The translations under genes and the position numbers were made by a program. 64,000 nucleotides of DNA. It comes from JAVVVD01 sp036652795 (GTDB taxonomy: Bacteria; Bacillota; Clostridia; Christensenellales; CAG-138). This document shows, one piece after another, positions 51,799 to 61,780 of this stretch. Each line of letters starts with the position of its first letter. Within the stretch, counting starts at the first letter, position 1. The stretch spans positions 186,001 through 250,000 of the forward strand of contig JAVVVD010000001.1 of NCBI GenBank assembly GCA_036652795.1, in the 5' to 3' direction. The notes beneath the pieces are model-generated. The model was not told the origin of the DNA. It made no database searches and worked only from the letters and a program-made list of their open reading frames with translations.

Positions 51799-53103
51799 AT
51801 GAAACACCTTATTGTAAATGTGGACAAAGGATCAATTGCCCAGGAGCTTGGCATAGTTCCAGGTTGCTTTTTAGTTTCGATAAACTCCGAAGAAGTCCTG
51901 GATATAATAGATTACGAGCAGCTAAGCGCAAATGAAAAATTAACAGTATGCTTTGAAGCGCCAAATGGTGAGATAATAGAAGGCCAGATACATAAGGATG
52001 AATACGAATCGCTTGGTCTTGAGTTCCAATGTGGGCTGATGAGTCAGATAAGGAACTGCAAAAATCGGTGCGTATTTTGCTTTATAGATCAAATGCCACG
52101 AGGAGTGCGCGACACGCTGCATGTAAAGGATGATGATTGGCGATTATCACTTATAATGGGCAACTATATAACGCTAACAAACGTTGATGATAACGAGTTT
52201 GAACGCATAATACGGCGCAGGGTAAGTCCATTGTATATATCGGTTCATGCTACAGACGGTGATGTACGCAGACGCATGATGGGAAATCCATCGGCAGAGC
52301 TGATATTGCAGCGGCTTAAGCGGCTAAAGCAGGAGAACCTTGCATTTCATTGCCAAATAGTGCTGTGCCCCGGAATAAATGACGGAGAGGTGCTAAAACG
52401 AACGCTTGCAGAGCTTTATGCGCTTAAACCGGCTGCAAAAAGTGTTGCCGTTGTTCCGGTTGGACTTACAAAGTACCGCGAAGGACTGCATTCATTGCGC
52501 TGCCTTACACGCGATGAGGCTGCTGCGGCAATAGCTGAGGTGGAGGGATATTCTTGCGATACCGATGCAGAAAGCGAAACTGCATTTGCCTATGCTTCGG
52601 ATGAGCTGTACCTAACCGCCGGAGTAGAACTTCCATCATACGAGTACTATGGCGATTTTGATCAACTTGAAAACGGAGTAGGTTTGCTGCGTAAATTTGA
52701 ACATGAGTTCATATATGCGCTATCAGGACAGACTCCATTAAAAAAAGCAAGATGTTTTGCCTCCGCATGTGGAACAGCCGCTGCTCCGTTTATGCAAACG
52801 CTATTCAACAGGCTTAGAGAATATGGAATTACAATAACAGTAAATCCAGTAGTCAATGATTATTTCGGTCATACCATCACGGTAAGTGGTCTGCTGTGCG
52901 GTATAGATCTGATAAAGCGGATTAGTAATGTGCCGGAAAGCACTGTGCTTATTCCGCGCAACATGATGAGAGAAGGAGAACATGTATTTTTGGACGGTAT
53001 GCACCTGAACGAAGTTGAAAAACTGTCACAAAAACGCATAATACCAATGTGCGCTTTTGATGCAGAGGAATTCGTACAGCAGCTGTTTGAAATACATACT
53101 TGA
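51799..53103 (+). CDS. DUF512 protein: PDZ + radical-SAM-like iron-sulfur protein
   Basis: This 434-residue protein begins with a PDZ-like domain (KGSIAQELGIVPGCFLVSINSEEV). It then has the cysteine motif RNCKNRCVFCFIDQMPRGVR, a radical-SAM-like barrel and the C-terminal DUF512 domain. It is typical of Clostridia, found right before der as here, and its role is not established. The start at 51799 has only a weak ribosome-binding site (GGAG). Confidence 0.88.
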   Translation: MKHLIVNVDKGSIAQELGIVPGCFLVSINSEEVLDIIDYEQLSANEKLTVCFEAPNGEIIEGQIHKDEYESLGLEFQCGLMSQIRNCKNRCVFCFIDQMPRGVRDTLHVKDDDWRLSLIMGNYITLTNVDDNEFERIIRRRVSPLYISVHATDGDVRRRMMGNPSAELILQRLKRLKQENLAFHCQIVLCPGINDGEVLKRTLAELYALKPAAKSVAVVPVGLTKYREGLHSLRCLTRDEAAAAIAEVEGYSCDTDAESETAFAYASDELYLTAGVELPSYEYYGDFDQLENGVGLLRKFEHEFIYALSGQTPLKKARCFASACGTAAAPFMQTLFNRLREYGITITVNPVVNDYFGHTITVSGLLCGIDLIKRISNVPESTVLIPRNMMREGEHVFLDGMHLNEVEKLSQKRIIPMCAFDAEEFVQQLFEIHT

Positions 53104-53111
53104 GGTGATTT

Positions 53112-54440
53112 ATGCCAAAACCATTAGTTGCGGTCGTTGGACGACCCAATGTCGGGAAATCGACATTTTTTAACAGAATAATAGGTAAACGTATAGCAAT
53201 TGTAGAGGATACACCGGGAGTCACACGGGATCGTATTTATGGTGACGCTACATGGCTTACACATTCATTTATGCTTATAGATACGGGCGGAATCGAGCCG
53301 GTTAAGGATGATATCATAAGCACACAGATGCGCAGACAAGCTGAACTGGCGATTGAAACTGCGGACGTTATAATTTTTCTTGTTGACGGTCGGGAAGGTA
53401 TAACTGCGGCTGATGAGGATGTGGCAAACATGCTACGGCGCTCAAAAAAACCGATAGTACTGGCGGTAAACAAGGTTGACCATCCTAAATTTGAGGATAC
53501 AATATATGATTTTTATTCGCTTGGTATAGGCACGCCAATATCTATATCCGGCGAACAGGGACTTGGCCTGGGCGATTTGCTTGATGAAGTTGTTTCCTAT
53601 TTTCCACAGAGCGAGGAGGAGCAATCCGACGCTCCTGTAAGTATAGCAGTTGTAGGAAAACCAAATGTAGGTAAATCAAGCCTGGTAAACATGCTGTTAG
53701 GCCACGAACGAACGATAGTAAGCAGTATCCCTGGCACAACACGCGATGCGATAGACTCGCCATTTGAGTACGCAGGCGAACAGTATGTGCTTGTGGATAC
53801 CGCCGGCATCCGCCGCAAACGTGCAATAGATGATGTATCAATCGAACGTTACAGCGTGATACGCTCACTGGATGCTATAAGGCGCGCAGATGTTGTTTTA
53901 ATAGTGGTTGATGCCGAACAGGGACTTAGCGAACAGGATGTGCGCATAGCGGGATATGTACATGAGGAGGGCAAGGCCTCGGTACTTATAGTGAATAAGT
54001 GGGATCTTATCGAAAAGGATACCCACACAATGGATGCGTTTAAAAAAAAGCTGTATTCAGATATAGCATTTATGGACTACGTGCCTATGTTGTTTATATC
54101 CGCACTTAGCGGCCAACGTGTTAACAAGGTAATGGAGATTGCGAAATATGCCTATGCACAAAATTGCACGCGTATTTCAACAGGAATGCTAAACGATATA
54201 GTTTCTGAAGCCATTACTGTAACCGAGCCGCCTTCAGACAAGGGACGCAGACTTAAAATATACTATTCAACGCAGGTAGCCACAAAGCCGCCAACGTTTG
54301 TGATATTCGTAAATGAGCCGGAGCTTATGCATTTTTCATATAAAAGATATCTTGAAAACTATATCAGGAAATCTTTCAAGCTTGATGCAACGCCGATACG
54401 GCTGATAATACGGAAACGCACAAAGAATGATGAAGCATAA
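53112..54440 (+). CDS. der: Ribosome-associated GTPase Der (EngA)
   Basis: This 442-residue protein has two tandem GTPase domains: GRPNVGKST with DTGG, NKVD in the first, and GKPNVGKSS with DTAG, NKWD in the second. A KH-like C-terminal domain ends in a basic tail. It is required for 50S subunit assembly. plsY follows 20 bases later. Confidence 0.97.
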   Translation: MPKPLVAVVGRPNVGKSTFFNRIIGKRIAIVEDTPGVTRDRIYGDATWLTHSFMLIDTGGIEPVKDDIISTQMRRQAELAIETADVIIFLVDGREGITAADEDVANMLRRSKKPIVLAVNKVDHPKFEDTIYDFYSLGIGTPISISGEQGLGLGDLLDEVVSYFPQSEEEQSDAPVSIAVVGKPNVGKSSLVNMLLGHERTIVSSIPGTTRDAIDSPFEYAGEQYVLVDTAGIRRKRAIDDVSIERYSVIRSLDAIRRADVVLIVVDAEQGLSEQDVRIAGYVHEEGKASVLIVNKWDLIEKDTHTMDAFKKKLYSDIAFMDYVPMLFISALSGQRVNKVMEIAKYAYAQNCTRISTGMLNDIVSEAITVTEPPSDKGRRLKIYYSTQVATKPPTFVIFVNEPELMHFSYKRYLENYIRKSFKLDATPIRLIIRKRTKNDEA

Positions 54441-54460
54441 AGTTATAAAGAGGTAGGGCA

Positions 54461-55069
54461 GTGGAATTTAATTATCTGTGGATTGTATGCGCGGTTTTAG
54501 GTTATTTGCTTGGCAACGTAGAAACAGCTGTGCTGCTGAGCAAATCAATGTACCACGACGATGTGCGTAAGCATGGCAGTGGTAATGCTGGTACTACGAA
54601 TATGCTGCGCGTGTTTGGTATGAAGTCAGGCATAATTACCTTTGTTGGTGATTTCTCGAAGGGAATTATCGCTGTACTGATAGGTAGACTGATCTGTGGC
54701 GAAGTATGCGGTTACATATGCGGCGCATTTGCCGTATTAGGACATGATTTCCCGGTGCTATTCAAATTTAAGGGTGGTAAAGGGGTTGCTACTTCGCTTG
54801 GCGTTGCGTGGATGGTGGCGCCGACTATAGCTGCGGTGGCTACGCTTGTTGGCTTTACGATAATTTATATCAGCCAGATGGTATCGCTTGGCTCTATGAT
54901 AGGCTTTGTAGGTTTTACTATTGCCACTGTATTGTTTAATCTTGATAATATACCACTAATAATCATGTGTATAGTATTGCTTGTGTTGCTGCTGTTGCGC
55001 CATACAGACAATATAAGGCGTATAATACGGGGTGAAGAGAGCAAGCTGTTTAAACGCAAGACAAAATAA
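54461..55069 (+). CDS. plsY: Acyl-phosphate glycerol-3-phosphate acyltransferase PlsY
   Basis: This 202-residue membrane protein has about five hydrophobic segments. The three PlsY motifs are KHGSGNAGTTNMLRVFG, HDFPVLFKFKGGKGVATSLG and the C-terminal LLRHTDNIRRIIRGEE. It makes lysophosphatidate from acyl phosphate. The start is GTG after AGAGGTAGGG. gpsA, which often follows plsY, is missing here. Confidence 0.95.
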   Translation: MEFNYLWIVCAVLGYLLGNVETAVLLSKSMYHDDVRKHGSGNAGTTNMLRVFGMKSGIITFVGDFSKGIIAVLIGRLICGEVCGYICGAFAVLGHDFPVLFKFKGGKGVATSLGVAWMVAPTIAAVATLVGFTIIYISQMVSLGSMIGFVGFTIATVLFNLDNIPLIIMCIVLLVLLLLRHTDNIRRIIRGEESKLFKRKTK

Positions 55070-55088
55070 AGACGGTTATATTATATGC

Positions 55089-55118
55089 AATGCACTGCTA
55101 TGCGGTGCATTTTTTTAT
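55089..55118 (+). terminator. Terminator after plsY
   Basis: AATGCAC...GTGCATT stem followed by T7. Confidence 0.8.
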
Positions 55119-55170
55119 TTTTTGGCACATATATATCTAATGCTTATCGTGATTATAGGGAGGTACCTCA

Positions 55171-56649
55171 ATGGATAGATCGGCTTTATACAAGGACATT
55201 GCTGAGCGGACTGACGGGGATATATATATCGGTGTGGTGGGTCCGGTGCGGACGGGTAAATCCACCTTCATAAAGAGGTTTATGGATCTGCTCGTCATCC
55301 CCAATATGCATAATGAGTTTGCGAAAGGTCGAGCAATAGACGAGCTGCCACAAAGCGCAGCAGGAAAAACCATCATGACCACGCAGCCCAAATTTGTTCC
55401 AAATGAGGCCGCAGAGGTATATCTTGACGGGGCTGCCAATGTGCGGCTGCGGATGGTGGACTGTGTGGGCTATATGGTTCCGGGGGCAGTTGGGCATATC
55501 GAAAACGAGGTTCCGCGCATGGTGCGCACACCGTGGTTCGATTATGATATTCCGTTTGAGGAAGCGGCAGAGATAGGCACTAGAAAGGTTATAACGGAGC
55601 ATTCAACAATTGGCGTTGTTATAACTACGGATGGCAGCATAACCCAGATACCGCGTGATGACTACGTAAAGGCAGAGGAAAGGGTGATATGCGAGCTTAA
55701 CGAACAGAGCAAGCCGTTTGCCATAGTACTCAACAGCACACATCCGCAATCAGAGGAAACGGTTGGGATGGCTGAAAAGCTAAGCGAAAAATACGGCACA
55801 GTCGTAAAACCGATGGATGTAATGAATATGAGCGCGACCCAGATAAACGAGCTGCTCGAGGACATACTTATGGAATTTCCTGTGCGGATGATCCATATAA
55901 ATGTACCAAGTTGGATGTGTGCGCTGCCATATGAACACTGGTTGATGCAGCGTGTACTTGTGCCGGTTACAAAGTGCACTGAGAATGTTATGAGGATGCG
56001 TGACTGTGCTGCTATGGAGCCTGTGCTGGGCAGCATAGAAGATTTTGAGCCGGCATCGACGAGAAGTATGCTTCCGGGGAGCGGCATGGTAGAGATGGAG
56101 CTAAGGCCGCTCAGCGAAGTATTCTACAAAGTGCTGGGTGAGGAATGCGGCTGTGAAATAGAGGACGATGCGCACCTTATCTCGATAATAAAGGAGTTTG
56201 TAGGCGCAAAACGCGAATATGACCGCGTATCATCGGCATTGGATTCTGCCTATAAGACGGGATACGGTATGGTGAGTCCACCTATGGAGGAAATGGTTTT
56301 GGATAAGCCGGAAGTGGTGCAGCGTGGTAACAGGTTTGGCGTCAGGCTTAACGCACATGCATCGGGATTGCATCTTATCAGGGTAGATATAGATTCAGAG
56401 GTATCACCGCTGGTTGGCAGCGAGGAGCAATCCGAAGAATTTTTATCATATTTGATGGAAAGCTTTGAAAAAGAACCGGATAAGGTCTGGCAGACTAAGA
56501 TATTTGGTAAGCCACTCTACGACCTTATAAAGGATGATATGTCAGGCAAAGTTGCACGTATGCCGCCGCAGGTTCAGCAACGGCTTCAAAGCACGCTTCA
56601 GCGTATGGTAAATGATGGATGTAATGGGTTGATATGCATATTGCTGTGA
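55171..56649 (+). CDS. spoIVA: Stage IV sporulation protein A
   Basis: This 492-residue ATPase polymerises on the forespore surface as the base layer of the spore coat. The Walker A loop GPVRTGKSTFIKRF, VDCVGYMVPGAVG and the very conserved C-terminus ending VNDGCNGLICILL are seen. Full length. It is strong evidence that the host forms endospores. GGGAGGT precedes the ATG. Confidence 0.98.
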   Translation: MDRSALYKDIAERTDGDIYIGVVGPVRTGKSTFIKRFMDLLVIPNMHNEFAKGRAIDELPQSAAGKTIMTTQPKFVPNEAAEVYLDGAANVRLRMVDCVGYMVPGAVGHIENEVPRMVRTPWFDYDIPFEEAAEIGTRKVITEHSTIGVVITTDGSITQIPRDDYVKAEERVICELNEQSKPFAIVLNSTHPQSEETVGMAEKLSEKYGTVVKPMDVMNMSATQINELLEDILMEFPVRMIHINVPSWMCALPYEHWLMQRVLVPVTKCTENVMRMRDCAAMEPVLGSIEDFEPASTRSMLPGSGMVEMELRPLSEVFYKVLGEECGCEIEDDAHLISIIKEFVGAKREYDRVSSALDSAYKTGYGMVSPPMEEMVLDKPEVVQRGNRFGVRLNAHASGLHLIRVDIDSEVSPLVGSEEQSEEFLSYLMESFEKEPDKVWQTKIFGKPLYDLIKDDMSGKVARMPPQVQQRLQSTLQRMVNDGCNGLICILL

Positions 56650-56663
56650 TAGAGTGAGTATAT

Positions 56664-56698
56664 AAGGCGGCCGTTGGCTATAAACCTCCGGCCGCCTT
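56664..56698 (+). terminator. Bidirectional terminator between spoIVA and tyrS
   Basis: AAGGCGGCCG pairs perfectly with CGGCCGCCTT. It serves the convergent spoIVA and tyrS genes. Confidence 0.8.
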
Positions 56699-56716
56699 AG
56701 TATATAATAAAATTTA

Positions 56717-57937
56717 TTATTGTTGCTGCATAATAAATCTTACAAAACGTTTTTTGCCAAGCTTCATCACTTCACCACCTTTAATCGGCATGTTCATATC
56801 ATCGCTTGCAATTTTGTTTCCCTGTAATTGAATACCGCCCTGATTGACAAGCCTTATGAATTCGCTTTTGCTGTGCACAAGTCCGGCTTCAATGAGCCTT
56901 ACTACAATCGTAGATATCGTTTCGTTTGGATTTAATATATATAACTCAGGCACATCGTCAGGAATGGCTTTTTTGCCAAAGGCTGTATCAAAGTATGTTG
57001 CTGCCCGCTGCATTTCATTTTCGCCATGATACAATTTTGTGATGATCTGCGCCAAATGATATTTACAGTTACGGGGATTTTCGCCATCAGCCAACGCAAT
57101 TTTAATTCTGTCGATATCATCTGGATGTTCGTCGGTGGCAAGCTCGAAGTATTTGATGATAAGCTCATCTGGCACTTCCATTATTTTTTTGAACATCACC
57201 TCGGCAGGCTCGCTTACTCCGATATAATTGCCAAGGCTCTTGCTCATTTTTTCGATGCCGTCAAGTCCCTCTAAAATAGGCATAAACATGGCGATCTGCT
57301 GTTCCTGACCAAGTGTTTTTTGCAGCGTGCGCCCCATCAATACGTTAAAGGTCTGATCTGTTCCACCAAGCTCAATATCTGCGGCAAGCTCTACTGAATC
57401 ATAGGCCTGCATGAGAGGATAGAAAAACTCATGAACCCCTATTGAAACTTGATTTTTATACCGTGTCTGGAAATCGTCACGCTCCAATATCCTTGCCACA
57501 GTAGTAGTTGCAGCAAGCTTAATTATGTCCTCAAAGTTAAGCTTTGCAAGCCATTCACTGTTAAATCGTACAGTGGTTTTTTCTTTATCGAGCACCTTGA
57601 ATATTTGTTCACAATAGGTTTGTGCATTAATGTGTACCTGTTCATTGCTCAGGGCAACTCTGCCCTTTGCTTTGCCGCTAGGATCACCGATTTTACCTGT
57701 AAAATCGCCTATTACAATTACCGCGCTATGACCGAGATCCTGCATTTGCTTTATTTTTCTTAGCACTACTGCGTGCCCAAGATGGATGTCAGGGGCGGAG
57801 GGGTCAAGTCCAAGCTTGATTATTAATGGCTTGTTTTGTGCACAGGACTTTTCAAGCTTTATCAGAAGCTCTTCTTCGTTAACAAGTGTATGGACGCCTT
57901 TACTTATGATGCGCAGTTGCTCCTTTGGTGAAATCAT
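56717..57937 (-). CDS. tyrS: Tyrosyl-tRNA synthetase
   Basis: This 406-residue class I synthetase has the HIGH motif as HLGH in DPSAPDIHLGHAVVLRK, the KMSKS motif as KMSKS in GIEKMSKSLGNYIG, and a C-terminal S4-like RNA-binding domain (LVNQGGIQLQGNKI). The DPSAPDIHLGH form marks the TyrZ-like bacterial group. A T-box lies in its leader, so expression should rise when tRNA-Tyr is uncharged. Confidence 0.95.
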   Translation of the reverse strand: MISPKEQLRIISKGVHTLVNEEELLIKLEKSCAQNKPLIIKLGLDPSAPDIHLGHAVVLRKIKQMQDLGHSAVIVIGDFTGKIGDPSGKAKGRVALSNEQVHINAQTYCEQIFKVLDKEKTTVRFNSEWLAKLNFEDIIKLAATTTVARILERDDFQTRYKNQVSIGVHEFFYPLMQAYDSVELAADIELGGTDQTFNVLMGRTLQKTLGQEQQIAMFMPILEGLDGIEKMSKSLGNYIGVSEPAEVMFKKIMEVPDELIIKYFELATDEHPDDIDRIKIALADGENPRNCKYHLAQIITKLYHGENEMQRAATYFDTAFGKKAIPDDVPELYILNPNETISTIVVRLIEAGLVHSKSEFIRLVNQGGIQLQGNKIASDDMNMPIKGGEVMKLGKKRFVRFIMQQQ

Positions 57938-57999
57938 GGTTGTTATCTCCTTGAAATATTATTTTTCAACATTGCAAGGTCTATAAGAGGGAAAAACGG

Positions 58000-58260
58000 C
58001 AATAAAAAACCCGTCCTAATGTTTCCAAAAGGACGAGTATTATCTCGTGTTACCACCTTAAGTTTATAAACAACTCACGTTGCTTATCTCAATGAGTACA
58101 GCCATAATGCGGCGATACTTCTGCACACGGTTACGGGGTGCTTTTCCGTCGTAGCCTACTGGGGCAAAATCCCGTTCGGTACGCAGCTCCAAGATGTATT
58201 CACAATCATTATCCATGAGCCTCTCATCAACCGGCATCTTTCTGTTTGGCATCGTGACTG
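58000..58260 (-). promoter_or_regulatory. T-box riboswitch of tyrS
   Basis: On the minus strand the T-box sequence AAGGTGGTAACACG (complement of about 58047-58060) is followed by CTCGTCC and a terminator hairpin with GGACGGGTTTTTT (about 58004-58038). This is the antiterminator/terminator switch of T-box leaders. A possible Tyr specifier TAC lies at the complement of 58196-58198, inside GAATACATC, but the stem I fold was not verified. The AT-rich stretch 58261-58500 holds no gene. Confidence 0.85.
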
Positions 58261-58503
58261 CTACTATTTCTTATCACAGCTTTTACTCTTATACTCCGAA
58301 ATGCGCAAAGCAAATCTTCGTTATGCACATATTAAATTACAGTGTATTTTATTTCATTATGCATAAAAAGTCAATATAGCGAGACAAAGATAATATATTT
58401 TATTTTGATCTAAAATAAGTATTTATTGTCAATGGTCACCTAAACCTATTGCCGCGGCACTCAAAATGTAATATATTAGAAACCATGAAAAGTGAGGTAG
58501 CCT

Positions 58504-59475
58504 ATGGATTGGTTTGAAATAACAATATACACAAGTGATGCGGGATTAGATGCAGTATGTGGGCGGCTGGATATGTTGGGCATAACCGATGTTATGATAG
58601 GGCAGGGGCGCGCAAGCATAGAGGCATATTTAAATACTACCGCAAAATATTGGGACTTTGCAGATATGGATAAGCTTGCAATTGGTGATACGCCATGTGT
58701 AAAGGCATACATACACGCCGATGACACCGATATGGTTGATACGATACGCAGTTCCTTTGAACAGCTTAAAGGTCTAGATACAGGGCTGGATTTGGGCAGC
58801 CTTGACGTGTCTGTACATCGAGCGGCTGACGAGGATTGGGCAAATAATTGGAAGGCGTATTATAAACCAATAAAAACGGGCGAGCGGCTGATTGTTTGTC
58901 CTTCATGGGAGAAGGTGCAACCAGATGGACGCGCAGTGCTACTAATAGATCCGGGCATGGCGTTCGGCACGGGTTCCCATCATACCACTCGCATGTGCCT
59001 TGAGCTACTTGAGCAATATGCGCCTGATTGTGATGAATTGCTGGATATTGGCTGTGGAAGCGGTATACTTTCGATTGCAGGGTTGCTGCTGGGCGCAAAA
59101 CGCGCCACAGGCGTGGATATTGATCCAGCTGTGCAAAAAATAGCCGCAGAGAATGCAGCCATAAACGGAATATATGATAAACAATACTGCATTATGACGG
59201 GCGATGTGCTTGCGGATACAAAGCTTGAACAGACATTGGGCGAGCGCCACTACGGCGTTATTTGCGCAAATATAGTTGCGTCAGTAATAATACAGCTTAT
59301 GGGGCTGTTTTCAAAGCTGCTCAAAAAAGATGGGGTAGTAATAGCCTCAGGCATAATAGACGATAGGCTTGATGAGGTTAAAGCGGCGTTTGTGGCATCC
59401 GGCTTTGAAATCATACAGGTGCGCCGCAGCGAGGACTGGGCGGCAATACTGGTAAAGATGGCGGACGTAGGATAA
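58504..59475 (+). CDS. prmA: Ribosomal protein L11 methyltransferase
   Basis: This 323-residue enzyme has an N-terminal substrate-recognition domain and a SAM-binding domain: DPGMAFGTGSHHTTRMCLELLE, LLDIGCGSGILSIAGLLLGA and GVDIDPAVQKIAAENAAING. It trimethylates L11. mtaB follows after 4 bases. In many Firmicutes prmA sits after dnaJ, but here it is elsewhere. Confidence 0.95.
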   Translation: MDWFEITIYTSDAGLDAVCGRLDMLGITDVMIGQGRASIEAYLNTTAKYWDFADMDKLAIGDTPCVKAYIHADDTDMVDTIRSSFEQLKGLDTGLDLGSLDVSVHRAADEDWANNWKAYYKPIKTGERLIVCPSWEKVQPDGRAVLLIDPGMAFGTGSHHTTRMCLELLEQYAPDCDELLDIGCGSGILSIAGLLLGAKRATGVDIDPAVQKIAAENAAINGIYDKQYCIMTGDVLADTKLEQTLGERHYGVICANIVASVIIQLMGLFSKLLKKDGVVIASGIIDDRLDEVKAAFVASGFEIIQVRRSEDWAAILVKMADVG

Positions 59476-59479
59476 TATA

Positions 59480-60769
59480 ATGAATGTTGCTTTTTGCACC
59501 CTTGGCTGCAAGGTGAATCAATATGATACGCAGGCTATGCGCGAATTGTTTGAATGTGCCGGCTATGATATAGTTGAGTTCGAAGATGTGGCGGATATTT
59601 ATTTGATAAATACCTGCACTGTTACGGCTACTAGTGATAAAAAGTCGCGCCAAATGATATCACGCGCTCATTCGCTAAATCCTGATGCGAAAATAATCGT
59701 AACGGGATGCTACTCTCAGCGTGCGCCTGAGGAGATAAGCAACTTACCAGGAGTGGCACTGGTGTTAGGCACAAAGGATCGCTTGCGGGTGATTGAACTC
59801 CTAAAGTCGGTATATAATGGCAGCAAGCAAAATGCAGTAGGCGAGCTTGTGACAGAGCGGAATTTTGAACTGCTCACCGCTTCGCACGAAGGCAGGACGC
59901 GCGCACACCTAAAAATACAGGAGGGATGCGACAGATATTGCACCTATTGCATAATACCCTATACTCGCGGGCCGCTGCGCTCAAGACCGATAGCGAGTGT
60001 GAAAGATGAGCTGGTTAAGCTTTCAAATGAGGGGTACTGTGAAGTTGTGCTTACGGGCATACACCTGATGTCATATGGAAAAGATATGAAGGATACTGTT
60101 TCGCTAGCGGATGCTATCCAACAGGCTAATGATATAGATGGGATAAAACGCATACGACTCGGATCACTGGAGCCGCAGATGCTTTCCGTTGAAACGGTGG
60201 ATATGCTTACATCAAACCCCAAGATATGCAGGCATTTTCATCTGTCACTGCAAAGTGGAAGCGACACAGTACTAAAACGCATGAATCGCAGATATGATAC
60301 TGCTGGATACTCTGACTGTGTAAACAGGCTTAGGGCAGCTATGCCGGGATGCGCAATAACTACGGATATTATTACTGGCTTTCCGGGCGAGAGCGAGGAA
60401 GAATTTGATGAAACCATGCGTTTTGTGGAAAAAATTGGCTTTGCGCGCATACATGCTTTCCCGTATTCTAGAAGGGCCGGAACAAAGGCGGCTGATATGC
60501 CAAGCCAAGTACCGCGTGGAATAAAGGCGGAACGTACAAGTAAACTTATTGAGCTTGGCGAACGATGTGAACGCAGATATATAAAAGGTTTTGTCGGATC
60601 AGATGTAGATGTGCTTTTCGAGGAATGCAATGGCGAATGGATACAAGGGTATACAGATACATATATACGAGTGCGGGTTATATGCGCTAAAAACACACTG
60701 CAGGGTACAATAGCGAAAGTACATATAACGCAAGCAGAACAGGAACATCTTACAGGTGAACTGATATAA
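59480..60769 (+). CDS. mtaB: tRNA t6A37 methylthiotransferase MtaB
   Basis: This 429-residue radical-SAM methylthiotransferase adds a methylthio group to t6A37 of tRNAs. The N-terminal cluster cysteines are seen in TLGCKVNQYDTQ, NTCTVTATSD and VTGCYSQ. The radical SAM motif is CDRYCTYCIIPYTRG and the C-terminal TRAM domain starts near residue 370. It is the usual partner of prmA. Confidence 0.94.
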   Translation: MNVAFCTLGCKVNQYDTQAMRELFECAGYDIVEFEDVADIYLINTCTVTATSDKKSRQMISRAHSLNPDAKIIVTGCYSQRAPEEISNLPGVALVLGTKDRLRVIELLKSVYNGSKQNAVGELVTERNFELLTASHEGRTRAHLKIQEGCDRYCTYCIIPYTRGPLRSRPIASVKDELVKLSNEGYCEVVLTGIHLMSYGKDMKDTVSLADAIQQANDIDGIKRIRLGSLEPQMLSVETVDMLTSNPKICRHFHLSLQSGSDTVLKRMNRRYDTAGYSDCVNRLRAAMPGCAITTDIITGFPGESEEEFDETMRFVEKIGFARIHAFPYSRRAGTKAADMPSQVPRGIKAERTSKLIELGERCERRYIKGFVGSDVDVLFEECNGEWIQGYTDTYIRVRVICAKNTLQGTIAKVHITQAEQEHLTGELI

Positions 60770-60792
60770 CAAAAAAAGAAAGGAGCATACCT

Positions 60793-61137
60793 ATGTGTGA
60801 GTGCATTTTTTGCAGGATAGCAAACGGTGCAATACCATCCAACAAGGCCTATGAAGACGAAACACTGTTCGCATTCCATGATATAGAACCACAGGCGCCA
60901 CTGCATATCCTTATAGTACCAAAGCTTCATTATGATAACATACAGGATGCGTCAAGTGCAGACAGCGCATTAATATCGCATATGATCGATGTAGCGGGCA
61001 AGCTTGCAAAGCAGCTTGGCGTATCTGATAGCGGGTTTCGTATAGTTATAAATACCGGAAGGGACGGTGGGCAGTCTGTGCAGCATCTGCATCTGCATCT
61101 GCTTGCCGGCAGGACTTTTGGATGGCCACCAGGCTGA
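60793..61137 (+). CDS. HIT-family nucleotide hydrolase/transferase
   Basis: This 114-residue protein has the zinc or structural CxxC start CECIFCRIANGAIPS and the histidine-triad motif QSVQHLHLHLLAG with the catalytic His. HINT-type enzymes cleave nucleoside phosphoramidates. AAAGGAG precedes the ATG. Confidence 0.94.
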   Translation: MCECIFCRIANGAIPSNKAYEDETLFAFHDIEPQAPLHILIVPKLHYDNIQDASSADSALISHMIDVAGKLAKQLGVSDSGFRIVINTGRDGGQSVQHLHLHLLAGRTFGWPPG

Positions 61138-61196
61138 TATCAATAAAAACCAGCCCTGTAATCTACAAGATGATATAAAACAACTATTAATAGTTG

Positions 61197-61225
61197 TTGA
61201 CTTGGGGTTGGGTTTTAAGTATAAT
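61197..61225 (+). promoter_or_regulatory. Promoter of rpsU
   Basis: TTGACT (61197-61202), a 17-base spacer and TATAAT (61220-61225). A palindrome CAACTATTAATAGTTG lies just upstream at 61181-61196. Confidence 0.8.
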
Positions 61226-61302
61226 ACCTTTGTGCTTCAGCATGCCCATGCTCATAGCAATAGCACGATCGCTATGTCGCATCAGAGGGGAGGGAAAATG
61301 TA

Positions 61303-61473
61303 ATGGAAATTCGTGTAGGTGAAAATGAGTCCCTGGAAAGTGCTCTTAAACGATTCAAGCGTAAGTGCGCTCGCTCTGGCGTACTCGCAGAGGTTCGCAG
61401 GCGTGAACACTATGAAAAGCCAAGTGTCAAGCGCAAGAAGAAAGCCGAAGCTGCCAGAAAGCGTAAGTATTAA
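61303..61473 (+). CDS. rpsU: 30S ribosomal protein S21
   Basis: This 56-residue basic protein (MEIRVGENESLESALKRFKRK, then RREHYEKPSVKRKKKAEAARKRKY) is full-length S21, which helps start translation. AGGGGAGGG precedes the ATG and a terminator follows. Confidence 0.96.
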   Translation: MEIRVGENESLESALKRFKRKCARSGVLAEVRRREHYEKPSVKRKKKAEAARKRKY

Positions 61474-61581
61474 TAAATAGTTAGTCTGTTCGGGAATTCG
61501 ATTAGTTCCATCCCGACGTGTTGAACCAGGCATCGTGCGCATAAGCATCAGGAGCATTGCTGACACAGAATATATGCATCC

Positions 61582-61613
61582 AAGACCCGATATAATCTAT
61601 CGGGTCTTTTTTT
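61582..61613 (+). terminator. Terminator after rpsU
   Basis: AAGACCCGATA pairs with TATCGGGTCTT, followed by more T. The sequence 61474-61581 and 61614-61780 shows no gene; a -10-like TATAAT at about 61750 probably belongs to pcrA. Confidence 0.9.
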
Positions 61614-61780
61614 GTTCATACGCATTGAGGGGCGGCCTTGCAGGTGATATAATGACTTAGTGCGGTGATTATACGCCTAGTGCGCATTTCAACCGCTATT
61701 TTATCGTCATAGCACTGCAAATGGTAAATTTAACGTGGAATTATGGTATAATAACCTAGATAGACAAAGGTGGTGGATAT

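Noticed and set aside
58064..58252. 62-codon minus-strand ORF upstream of tyrS
   Set aside because: It lies inside the T-box leader, with the T-box sequence right after its end. No good ribosome-binding site is seen, and the open frame is probably chance.
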